From contig CAJNOP010000013.1 of NCBI GenBank assembly GCA_905250075.1, positions 1,470,188 to 1,534,187 of the forward strand: a stretch of DNA of 64,000 bases, written 5' to 3'. The notes beneath the pieces are model-generated. The model did not search any database and was not told the DNA's origin. It saw nothing but the letters and a program-made list of their open reading frames with translations. Position numbers and translations under genes: made by a program. Every line of letters starts with the position of its first letter. The first letter of the stretch is position 1. This DNA is from Rotaria sp. Silwood1. Lineage: Eukaryota > Rotifera > Eurotatoria > Philodinida > Philodinidae. Positions 51,301-61,974 of the stretch are shown in pieces.

Positions 51301-51895
51301 TTTGGAATGTGAATAGCAAGACAAGCAATTTCTTATTTACATCTGTTAGCAAAATATTCAGTTGAACAGTGATAAACATATTGCTATGTTTCATTATATA
51401 ATGAGATACCAATTCTATTGTTGTGACAGTGAATACTTTGATATGCATCGTGTGATGTTAGACGTCAAAAAACTGTTTTTACCAAGTGAACAGAGAAAAA
51501 AAACCTTGTTTATAAGAAACAAAGTATTTCGAAAATTATGACTATTTTTCGGTTGGCTACATTCTGTTGCTAATAATTGATTGCAAGTTAAAGTTGTCTA
51601 GTCAGATAAAGACTAGTAAAATACAATATTTATATTTACAAATCATTTACAGGTGTCCTGCTTGTAATCAAATTGCGCATAAAGTGCTTGCATGAGAAGG
51701 TAGTTATGTTCGTCTGGCTAGTGAATGTTATTTTTTAAATAACATTCTCACAAAACAACGATCATGATGCAAATAAAACATAAAATTTAGAATTCTGGAT
51801 GAGTGTCTTAATAATTTCATGATATTTATTGCAGTAAACTGTTTTCTATAAATATAAAGATTTGTTTATAAATTATACAAATAGGAAAAGTTCAA
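48320..51895. other. Intergenic, no intact gene recognised
   Basis: AT-rich. ORFs at 49125-49403 (+), 50304-50567 (-) and 50665-50898 (-) lack clear domains. The last contains PIIDSHNDEPF, which superficially resembles the zinc-binding start of membrane dipeptidases, discussed as a finding. No RNA gene seen. Confidence 0.4.
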
Positions 51896-53860
51896 TCAAT
51901 TAAAAGTATTCGTATTTTTCCAAAGATGATTGTTGACGTTTGAGAAATAAGTTACTCGTGATTTCTGTCGTATTTTTATGTGAATCTGATGAATATTAGA
52001 TCGAAAAAGTCGATAGAACATTTCGGCCAATTCCATCAATGAAAGGAAACTGATACCGATCCAAAGACCTGAAAAGCTACCCACATTTGATAGTAAATCG
52101 ACACCACTGAGCAATGCCTCCTGTGTCAACTTCTGCAACTGAATACTTCCTTGCACAATATCGATAGCAATATAATTCGATTGAATATGAGAACGCCATG
52201 CTGTTGACCAAACAGAGGGTAATGAAACTGATGAAGTTTCGACAAAATCTCGAATAGAACTCATCATCCATTCAGGTGGTGCTGACATTGACGACAGTGT
52301 GATGCCGAAGGTCGTAGTGTTACATTCCTGCTGACAATCTGGACATCATATGCTCCAGATGACATAAGTTTTCATCAGACGATCGGCTGCTTCCGTGAAA
52401 CATGTATCGGTCATGTTACATAAAGGTGCATCCACAACAATATCAGTTCCAAATAAAACAACAAAACGAGCTAACCATTGATTAGGATTGACACATCTAC
52501 ATACATGGTAGCTATTCAATGTACAAAATAAATGATAGAAATAGAGCTACAACAGCTCCAGATCAGTCTCAGTTCTCAAGAGCTGAAACTTGTCAAAGTG
52601 ATGAATTAGCGAATTGATCTATTACTTTTAAGTATTTAAAAATATTCATTAAAAATCAATGAGTATTGATCAGTACTTAGGAGCCATTGATTTCTCATTT
52701 TGACTAGTATCTGCTCTCGGAAGCCAAAGCTGAAACGTATGACCCGTTTTTGAAAAGGAACTGATCTGGAAGTGTCATAATCCTAGATGGAATTGATCGA
52801 CATACAACAACTTACGTATACGATTGTATACAGTTCGTAAAGCAAAGTAATTGAGAATAGGCATAATAGGCATCTTGAAATAGATTGAACATCGCTTGCA
52901 TAGCCAATGGAATCTGATTAGTACATTTTGCATAGGGTAGAGATAAAAAGTAACTTTTCTTTCTTGTAAAACTCAATTTATGCTTTCGTCCAGGTCCTGA
53001 AGCCATATCAGCAATATCTATCAATGACAATTGTGTATTATCATGTACCATAATCATAATGTCAACAGCTATATGAATGTCAAAAACTGATTTGAAAAAA
53101 AAACGAGAATTCATCTCGACACAAATCTCTTACCATCAGATAAGTTCGGCACATATTGATGACTGTGTGCATAAAGACGTAATTCCAGTATTCCATCTCC
53201 ACCACCTTCATTACTATCACGAGTTCCACCGTTAGGAAGGTTCTTCATCATAGCATTGAATGCATAGCTGCCACCATAGGAAGGTGATTCGAATGTAATG
53301 AAATTGGTTGATTTACATGGTACACCATTGAAAAAGCAGCTCATTAACATAGAACTAAGTGGAAAGTACAAGTCATACATGGATTTATTTTGATTGATTT
53401 TCCATTGAAAAAAAATCACGAAAAAAAATCATATAATTTGAAAAACTAAAGTTAATAGCATTGATACTATCTATTAAGTTGAGAGCACTTAAATAGTCAA
53501 GAAATGCTGGAAAAAAAGGTTTTGACGAACAGGAGAATAGTTGCAAAACAAGACTGCTGGAAAAGCAATAGGCCATTCGATAGTTACATCAATGGATGTT
53601 TGTTTTGAATATTGAAAATAGTTACTGATCGGTTGTGCAACAAAATATACCATAATACCCGTGAAAACTGCAGTCGAAATACTCCAAAACACTCGATTGT
53701 GTACACTTTGACTTCAAGCAATGCCCGGTAAGCCATGCGTTGATGTATTGAGTGCAAAATCTCGAATGATTGATCGACGTCGTTATCTCTTTATACCAGC
53801 TATCAGAAAGTCACGATGAATTGGAAAAACAGTAGCCACATGCTGAATAGTATCGCTCAT
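51896..53860 (-). pseudogene. DEG/ENaC (amiloride-sensitive) sodium channel pseudogene
   Basis: Most of a DEG/ENaC subunit can be followed on the minus strand from an ATG at 53860. The cytosolic HG motif (STHGLPGIA) comes first, then TM1 followed by FPAVLFCNYSP near 53530. The extracellular region includes the MSCFFNG...C block and HSHQYVP, and a Cys-rich CVNPNQW...CPDCQQEC stretch. A TM2/selectivity-filter region, LLSNVGSFSGLWIGISFLSLMEL, lies near 52030-52100 and keeps the G-x-S filter. Breaks: in-frame stops after GIKR (about 53785) and after GIA (about 53715), one before CPDC (about 52350), and two frame changes between about 53530 and 53390. Introns around 53093-53138 and 52517-52823 still look like spliceable GT-AG introns. 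Several independent breaks indicate a dead copy rather than one sequencing error. Confidence 0.75.
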
Positions 53861-56800
53861 GATTGGAACAATCCAATCGATACTATCAATGATATTTCCT
53901 AATCAATACTAAAACTTGATCATGAATCATACTTCGATACGTATTAAAGTCTTCTAATCAAAGGTATGATAGGGTGGTGTTTAAGATATATTTACATGGA
54001 AACTGGAAGTTTTTGCAACGATTTTTTTGTATTAATAGTGAATCTTCAGTATGACTATATGGACATTCCTGAATGAAGACCTTGCACCTTTTCTGCATTA
54101 CATGTGCACGATAGATTTTTCAACAGTGAACAAATGGTCTATTAAACTTCTTGTTTGGCATGCCTATTGAATCCTTCGATATTAATCAGGTTTCTTAAGA
54201 GTAATAATGATAGTTTTCACATTTTTTCAGAAAAAATATATCATTACACATAACATTTTGGATATTCTATCTACTTACTCGTCTGTTTTTGTGTTCTAAA
54301 AAGTATATGTAAATGTAACAATTTTACTAAAAGTATGTGCTGAGTCTCGTATATGAGAACGAGTAGAACCGTATCGGAAATGAAAAAAAAAATTACAGAA
54401 TACTTTCACATGATTAATGTGGATGGTTGTTTCCGTTCAATAAGCTGATCGAAGATTGGAAAACAAAAATAACAGGAAAAGATAAAATCGCATTTAAATG
54501 ACGACAATGCGAACCAGGCTTGTTCGTTCAATTTGAAAAATGGGGACGCAAAGAAGGAGCAATAAACTTCGTTATTTGAATGATAATCGTAAATGACAAG
54601 TCTTCAAGTGAAAGCATATTCAGATTTTATTTGAAGGATATGCCTCGCCCAGTCGATTTGATTTGTCAATCTTTAAATTTATAAAGTCTTATTCAAGTCT
54701 TCCATCGTCTTATGCAATCTGTAAATCGTACAATTCTGTGCCCTTAAGTATAAGTTTGGACAGATAGATTCAAGTTAATTATGCTCAGTTGTATACGACC
54801 ATACATCAATTACTATGGAAAACGACAGCTGTGTACGATGACCATGTACAACAATCGTAAACGCTGCTTTACGATGTAGTACAGTCATTGTCATGCATCA
54901 TATACGTCAGATGTAAATGGTTTAATAAATAATCATCATTTTCTATCGTATTTAGTCGTAAATAGTCATTACGGTTAACGACATGCTCTCAGTAAATATA
55001 AATAACATGTGCTGCTAAACAGGTACAGATATCATAGTTTAATAATACTTCCTTATCAAACAAGTCGAGAAACAGACATTTATTGTGTATGGTACAATAT
55101 TTTTATAGCATTTAACACCTTTAGAACTATTTGGTATTTGCAACATCAATTGATACAGTATTGAGTATCGGTAAGATGTACGAGCCTTACAAGTGTTTAT
55201 GTAGCTAAGTGAACACATAGCCGTTTATATCCGAAGTCTAAACTCTTTTTCTTGGTCATCAGTGTTATAATAGAAGGAGAACCAATACAATTTGATTTAT
55301 GACAAAAAATGTCTTTGAAGGCCTTTTTCTACAATGTTCTATAAGACTCAAATCGAAATCGGTTGACAGGAGTTCATTTTAACTTTGTATGTCGTAGTTA
55401 ATACAAGCAATATAGGAAGACTTTATGTTTATTTGATTTTTGATTGCAGAGAAGAGAAATGATTTAAAGGTATTTTCTTCAAGTGTACATGTAATGTGTC
55501 AGGATAACAGTCATGCTGAGAGCTACTAAACCATTTCAAATAGGGCGAATCTGTGTTTTTCCATGATCTCTAACTGAGAAAAATGCATGATTTCTTATAT
55601 AAATAAGTAGACTTCACAGTGGATGTCCAATTACATTAAAGTATATGATTGTGACTTAATATGATTAAACATACTAACTATAATAAGGCGCAAATTAAAT
55701 TGGTTTACAAAATGCTCAAAAAGACTTCGAGTCAGTTAACTTGTGCCTCATTTTCGAAACCAATCAAAAGGACAATAACTTGGTGTACGAAGACTTTTAA
55801 AAAATTATAGTTTTGACTGAACCATACCATATTTTTCTGTAAAAGAAAAAGCCAGCTTCAACATCTTTTTCTTCATCTATACAGAATACTAATATGTTTT
55901 AGTCATAAGCACAATATTAGTAATTAACAAAGATTTTCTAGACTTTGAAAAGTCTTCTTCTTAAAAAATACGTCGTATAAAGAAATTTTCAGACAGAGAA
56001 ACGTCCAAAATGAGAAAGACTATTCTTGGCCATTTCCTATGCTTTAAGTACGTTTTAACGTTGACACAATTTGTTTGATAGAAAAAAAGACTTTCAAGGC
56101 CTTGTTTTCGAAAACCTTCAAATAAGATGATTTTTGATTGAGACGAGGTTGATTTTTAATGAAAATATGTTCCAAAGTCTTTTTTGATGCTGATCATTTC
56201 TATTTTTGTATTTTTTTCGAATGTAGAAATCCGGATCTTGACGGTGACAAGAAGTAAGATCTCACTCATGGTTATCTTTTTTCTTTTCGCACTCGGTAGG
56301 ATAGTAAACGTCAGCATATCTTTCTCTGCTCTTTAGAATACGGCTGTATTACGGTACAGACATCAATTCAATAGACCTTTGTATTTTTCCGTACACGACA
56401 TGGCATCATAATATCGTAATACTGTCTTCACTAAACGGATAATTTACGACTCGTGTACGGTCGTAATTATGAACTTGTAGATCACCACTAGGTGTGACAC
56501 ACAATACAGTTGGATTTGACGAACTGTATATCAAAGCGATATTTGTCAAAATGGTGGCGTCGGTGTGTCTGTGGGTAAGAAATGAATACCCATATTCACA
56601 CCCTCAACCAGAAATGCAATTAGGATTCGAACATTAACAATAAAAGATGAGTGAAGATCGTATGAGATTTTTCGACGTGAATACTCATCTTTGTGGTTGT
56701 AGAGCGAAAGCTTTGGAAGGAACAGATTAAACTTTTAATTGGCTTAAAGCTTTTTTGGCTACCAACGAGCACAGTAACGCTTAATTTCCAACTTTTGGGA

Positions 56801-57469
56801 AGGCGGTATCTTGATTTCTCTTTCGGCTTTGAGTCATTACCCATATCTACACCAACACAGTCTCATCGTAGACTATGAATTCGATTTTGACAAGCTGAGC
56901 GAAGAATAAAACAATGATGAGAAAGTCTAACAACACTTGTCATTTCATATAAATTCAAATTCATCTCATGATGACCTACTCGTATGTTTGGTAAGACAAC
57001 TGCTTGAAGTTTTCTATGTGATAGGCATCCGCAAGCATGTTTTACTCCATTTCAGCTACTACAACATCAATAGTGCGAAACTTAAGTACTATTGAACTTG
57101 TCATGAATGATGAAAAGTGGAGCGATGCTCATATCCTTGCGTGCGAGTTCATTTGGTTTTGTTCAAAGCACTTTCGTGAATCTTCTTCGTTGTCTATCGT
57201 TGAAGTACAAGAAAAAAGACGACCAACAGTAGCACAGCTATTCTAAGGTTGATCAGAAATATTACTAGATTATTGATTAGATTCAGAACAACGTTGTAAT
57301 TCGGCATCCAATGTTTTGAAGTTTTAATGAAACATCATTGACACTCATCTAATCGTAAATTTGGCATTAATTCGTGATCAAAAACATTTTTTTCATTAAG
57401 ACATAAAACAAACATTTATTAAATCAATGTGCATGAACAGAACTTATGTGAAAACTATAGATAGTTTTT
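53861..57469. other. Intergenic, no gene recognised
   Basis: AT-rich, with two patches unusually rich in TACGA/TCGTA words (about 54780-54990 and 56335-56480) and a GT-rich fold-back (56562-56602). Short plus-strand ORFs at 56693-56878 and 57037-57246 have no recognised domain. A minus-strand AATAAA (TTTATT at 57415-57420) is the likely poly(A) signal of the FABP gene. Confidence 0.45.
56562..56602. repeat. GT-rich fold-back, imperfect 16-bp stem
   Basis: 56562-56577 pairs with 56587-56602 at 13 of 16 positions, with GTGGGTA and TACCCAT-type cores around a 9-nt loop. Same style as the fold-backs near 16891 and 35232. Confidence 0.5.
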
Positions 57470-58073
57470 CTATTTGACACGCTTGTACCATCTGCGAGCT
57501 TTCACTGAACCACATTCCATATCCTTTTGGACAAAGAAGAAGAGTTTTGATGAAAAATGTGAACCCATATGTTCTACTTACGACCATCTGTTGATCTTTA
57601 TCATCGACATAGCGAGTAACTATCGCTTTTTTGCCATGTTTATCGATCATGGTATGTATCCACTTGTTGCCGACGAAGTTTATCGTTGACTGCAAAAGAA
57701 AAAACAAAAGTATTCAAAGTGATGATTGACCGACAAAACTATATGAACTGACTTTGACATGACGTCCATCGGCGGTTGTTTCATCGAATTCTACTCCGGG
57801 TACAAAATCGGAAGACAGTGTTTTGATGCTACTTTCAGTTCTCAATGTCCATGTTCCATTATTTTCACTGATTATCAAACGCGGTTTGACACCTTTAGCA
57901 GTCATACGCATAATCATTCCGACTCCGATTTCTTTCATATATGCGTCGAAATTTTCACCATCTACCTAAAAAAAAGGAAATACAAGTAGAATTGTAATTG
58001 ATACAAAAGCATAAAGTCATACATAGTCCCAACTACCTTTGAGTGCTTCAACACCACCACCACACTCAGCCAT
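57470..58073 (-). CDS. Fatty-acid-binding protein (FABP/CRABP family)
   Basis: Four exons: 58073-58023, 57965-57753, 57689-57582, 57523-57470. They sum to 426 nt, 141 aa. This four-exon layout is classic for the family. A small cytosolic beta-barrel that carries fatty acids or retinoids. Motifs: start region with GSWDY then ENFDAYMKEIGVG (helix-turn-helix lid), the strand stretch KPRLIISENNGTWTLRTES, F.PGVEFDE.TADGR in the middle, and the C-terminal R-W-Y-K-R-V carrying the carboxylate-binding Arg/Tyr pair. The last acceptor was chosen so that exon 4 reads ...KARRWYKRVK-stop; another AG gives a different frame without the family ending. The donor of exon 2 is GTCAGT, slightly off consensus. 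Length fits the family, slightly long at the N-terminus. Confidence 0.92.
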
Positions 58074-59454
58074 TTCTTTTAATCTATCAGAGTATAGGTT
58101 GCTTGAGTTGTTTTATGAAAGAAAAATCTACGACAAGATGTATATACACGTGTATATCAATTTAAAAGTGAATACTTTTGTACAAAAGTCAAGATTGTAC
58201 AAATTATGAAAATGCTACGATAAGAAGAAAAAAATGACGATGAGAAAGACTTTGATCGTCACAAAAAAAACAGATGCCATGGATGCAACTCAGTTTACAC
58301 AAGTTGCCACAGGAACACTTCGCATACCCATTGAAAAAGAGAAGAAAAAAAGAGAAACAATCGTTGTACGTTGCTATAAAGCATAGCAAGCATGTGACAT
58401 ACACACTGACAGAACAGAAATGAAGTAAAAATGTCAATAGCTCTTAAAATACGTTTCACATATCAACTCAGAAATGTGTGAAGTGTAAACTGAACTATTG
58501 TCATGAGTTCAGAGTTTTAAAAAGTGATCTCACGGTACTTTGTCAAATGTATCTCCTGTACGTGTTTATTAGCCATATTTTCACAAAAAAAAAGAACAGC
58601 ACAAAAAAATCAATCAAGTATGCAATATTTGCTGCAAAAGTCAAACACAAATAAATTGATGTTCAGTCTCGATTCAAAATAAATATCTTTTTGAAATGTT
58701 ATGCTTGATTGAGTATAACAAGTTTTTTAGTTTTCCTGCTCCTATGCTGCTAGTACCCTACATTTTCCCAACGACACATCGTATTAATACTCTATGATTA
58801 CGCAAATACAAGCTTTCTTTCACTATCTGCTCATAGCAATAAATTTGAAATTGTTACGAAGCTCTGCGTTAGAATCAATACATGGCCCTTTACACAGTCG
58901 AACATGATAATATTGTTTGTTTTTTTTGAGACTATTTGATTAAATCCTTGACTTTAAATTTCTGAAACAAAGCTTTTTAGTGAAGGAGTGCGTTTGGATG
59001 CATGGTGGTGTACAGAACAAAGCTCTCATACCCATACCCCTTTTAACACAAACATGTGCAGGGCTAAAGTACTGACAAGACGCCCACATAGCCATATTAA
59101 TATTAACGACGACACATTCTTTGCTTGATATTTTCCAAATAAAAATAAAAAATTACTGACAGTGTTAAGTAAACAAGATATTCATTATACAAAATGGAAA
59201 GGCATTACAAGATAATCTTTAAAACTCATGTATGGTCCTATTCATGACTGTGATTAGAAGAACCTTTTTATTCAGTGTTGACGAAACTTGTTATTTCTGC
59301 ACTAAATATTGGTTGAATTTAAGTAACCAAAGTAAAACATGAGAACTTTGATATCAAAAAAAGACAATACGAGCAATATTAAAGATATGAGCATTGATGC
59401 CAATGAAGAAACATATTCATTTACAATTGAAAATATTATTTTTGCAAGTGCGCG
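58074..59454. other. Intergenic, no gene recognised
   Basis: Likely FABP promoter on the left. No domain is seen in the short ORFs (58204-58437 minus, 59339-59569 plus). Confidence 0.4.
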
Positions 59455-59994
59455 TTATAAACAATGTATTATTGGCCGATCTGAAGGAAAAACAGCAAGA
59501 TTGAATCTTTTAGCACTGAAAGGAATGTATCTTCTTTGTGCCGTTCGAAGCTGTACAAACCATTTATGAAACAATCGATGATCACTAGATATAGAAATAA
59601 ATATGGATAGTCGACAAATATCAATAGTTATATTGAAACTGCCTATGCTTTTCCAGTTGTTTAATGATCTTTTACGTTTATTAAAAAAGGCATCTTCAAC
59701 AGTACAATTAGTCTTCATGCATTCTTGTTTAATCGATGAATATTCTATAGCATAGACTGAATGTAATAAACAATAATTCGAACATTTTTTTAGTCGTGAA
59801 GCTGAAAATACTTTAGCAGTGTTCTGGATAAAACTCAAAACTAATTTGACTTTTAAACAGTTCGATTCTCTATTCAATATTCTTGGTGATAGTAAAAATT
59901 GTCGAAAACTCACGGCAAGAAGTTTTGAATCAGTTTCGTCAAGTTTGAATAGATGAATTCGCACCGTGATATTCAGAAATTGGTCATTTGTCAC
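59455..59994 (-). CDS. Unassigned 179-codon ORF
   Basis: An ATG-to-stop open frame on the minus strand, long for chance in such AT-rich DNA. The product is basic and Cys-containing, with no signal peptide and at most a weak hydrophobic patch (ICRLSIFISIS). I recognise no family and no obvious partner exons. It could be a real single-exon gene, an exon of a larger gene, or a fossil of a mobile element. Confidence 0.3.
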   Translation of the reverse strand: MTNDQFLNITVRIHLFKLDETDSKLLAVSFRQFLLSPRILNRESNCLKVKLVLSFIQNTAKVFSASRLKKCSNYCLLHSVYAIEYSSIKQECMKTNCTVEDAFFNKRKRSLNNWKSIGSFNITIDICRLSIFISISSDHRLFHKWFVQLRTAQRRYIPFSAKRFNLAVFPSDRPIIHCL

Positions 59995-60059
59995 GTTTAG
60001 AAGCAGTCAATTAAAACAATTCGCTTTTCAACGAACTCTTCGAAACAAATATGACAGTT

Positions 60060-60250
60060 ATATGGGATGATACCTATTCTTTCACATATCAAAAGGCAGT
60101 TCACACAAATTTCAACGATGTACACATTCAGAACAAAAGAAAGATCATCTTGTCCAATTCATTTCTGCATGTCTGTTCGATAACTATCGTTTAGTTAGTT
60201 TAGAACCGTTTAATGGAATCGTAAATATACTACAATTATCAGTCATATAA
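60060..60250 (+). pseudogene. Possible DNA-transposon (hAT-like) relic
   Basis: One plus-strand frame reads KKDHLVQFISACLFDNYRLV followed by SLEPFNGIV. This resembles the L..FI..D..P...V....F..L. block near the start of hAT transposase cores. Stops follow on both sides and no terminal repeats were found. A weak call. Confidence 0.2.
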
Positions 60251-60784
60251 GAAAAACGAAAACTAAAGTTATAAAATGGTGTGACTATGACGATGTAATG
60301 ATAGTTGATCGATGTTTTAAGAATATTGTAGAAGCATTCTCTAATTTAGATTATGAAGCAAAAGTATCGGTTTATTCACCCAAAAGGCACTAAACAACAA
60401 AAAGACGAAGAAAACAATTGAAGCTCGATTAGTAACGAAAGTCCGATGAACTGTGTAAACTTACCATGCTCGATTAAAAAATGGTGTTTTTTTTGGCAAG
60501 AATGGCAAATCAATTACTGTTGAAACTTCAAGTTTGTGTAAGAATTATTTCTACATCGTTGGACTGTTATCAAGGATTGATTATGAAAGAAAAAATCATA
60601 ATACACTTCACACGAAGAAATTGGTAAGACTGATGAAAGATCGCCTAATTAAAATATGTTCCCTTGTAGGATTAGTTAAAGTTAGAAAGATGAATACTAA
60701 AAAAAAAATGAAAAAAACAATTGATGAAAATAGATTTTGATTTTTCAGTAATGGAATTTAAGATCTTGTGTTAAATTGAAGGAT

Positions 60785-60885
60785 AGATGTAGGACATGGA
60801 TGTGAGTGTTTAAAGAAAGTATCCGACAGCCACGCCGACACTTTACAACTAAGACTCGAGCGCAGTCCTATTGAACTAAATGCAT
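60785..60885 (-). repeat. tRNA-like segment joined to GT-rich tail, possible SINE remnant
   Basis: On the minus strand, TTTAGTTCAATAGGACTG (about 60885-60865) fits the Pol III A-box/D-arm consensus, followed by an anticodon-arm-like stretch and then GTGTCGGCGTGGCTG. A proper B box and acceptor stem are not clear, so it is not called as a tRNA gene. Confidence 0.3.
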
Positions 60886-61122
60886 TTTATTGACTTCCAA
60901 ATAGCGTGCTCATCATCCTTGTGAAATACCATTGTAAGTTTTGTTCAACTTAATTCGTTGGGCGGATCATCTTACTTGACTGAAAAAATTTACTAAGTTC
61001 TAATTTAACTGTTCCAACAGAGTCATATGTATCAGCTCAAATTGTTCCAACAGTCGTATTTATTGCGATAACATTGGACATGAAAGATTACTCGTGTGTA
61101 CATAATTTTTACATATGCATGC

Positions 61123-61139
61123 ATATATATATATATATG
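61123..61139 (+). promoter_or_regulatory. TA-repeat / candidate TATA element
   Basis: An alternating TATATA run about 40-57 bp upstream of the ATG at 61180. It could be the TATA element of that gene or a simple repeat. Confidence 0.3.
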
Positions 61140-61179
61140 TATTGACATTCCCAGGTAGAAGCCATCGACAATCCAATAA

Positions 61180-61974
61180 ATGGCTCTGTCTGTTCGCACG
61201 CGTCTCTTCCGTCGTCAGAAACAAGAACATGAAACTCGAGTAATCGTTAATTTATATAATGATGATAAGGATCAACCAAATCGCTATCATGCAGCTCATG
61301 TCTCTGAAGTTCCTAAATCAGTAACAACGTCAATTTCGACAAATAATTTTCAGTCACAAGCACGACGTGCATTTGAATACGATTATGAAGCACCGTTAAC
61401 AGCGTTCTCACTCAAACCTAATTCAAAATGGTTAGTTGTTCGTCGCAATTTACATCGCATTCGATTTATGAGTTATAATGAACATGGTGAACAGAATAAA
61501 CTACCAGATTTTTATTTGGGATTACAAATGATACGTGAACTCAAACGAGCTCAACATGAAATACAACATATTGATCAAGAAACAAATTTTCATGCTGTTA
61601 ACCAATTCATTTTGGCTATAGATGATAAACACACCAAGACATACGATACAAGTCATGTCAAACCAACTGATGCTCTAATCTACGATCGCTTGGGGGATGA
61701 ACCGATGGCTGTACAAAATCTTCTCTATTATTTTAGTCAACAAAATGTGTCGCCTGGTACAGTCTTTTGGGATTTTTTGAACGAAGTTAATCATGTTCTC
61801 AACATGAATCGAAAGAGAACAGTCTTGGTACAGCGACTAAGAAAGTTCGCTTTAATATTAGCTTCTATGTCCTATGGACTGATTGGTATGATGTTCTTTT
61901 TGTTGATCATTAGTGTGATTAGAACAATTGTGAAAATGAACGATCCAGAAGTTCAATTCATGAGAAATAGTTAA
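61180..61974 (+). CDS. Unassigned 264-aa protein with one C-terminal membrane segment
   Basis: A single-exon ORF with better codon balance and higher G+C than its surroundings. The first 220 residues are hydrophilic and charged, with a compact stretch (KWLVVRRNLHRIRFM...LPDFYLGLQMIRELKRAQ) and a conserved-looking GTVFWDFLNEVNHVL before the membrane segment. The membrane helix spans about 223-248 (FALILASMSYGLIGMMFFLLIIS), leaving a tail of about 16 residues. There is no signal peptide, so it should be inserted C-terminally with the bulk in the cytosol. An AG precedes the start (CCCAG at about 61150), so an upstream non-coding or coding exon is possible. I recognise no family. Confidence 0.6.
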   Translation: MALSVRTRLFRRQKQEHETRVIVNLYNDDKDQPNRYHAAHVSEVPKSVTTSISTNNFQSQARRAFEYDYEAPLTAFSLKPNSKWLVVRRNLHRIRFMSYNEHGEQNKLPDFYLGLQMIRELKRAQHEIQHIDQETNFHAVNQFILAIDDKHTKTYDTSHVKPTDALIYDRLGDEPMAVQNLLYYFSQQNVSPGTVFWDFLNEVNHVLNMNRKRTVLVQRLRKFALILASMSYGLIGMMFFLLIISVIRTIVKMNDPEVQFMRNS

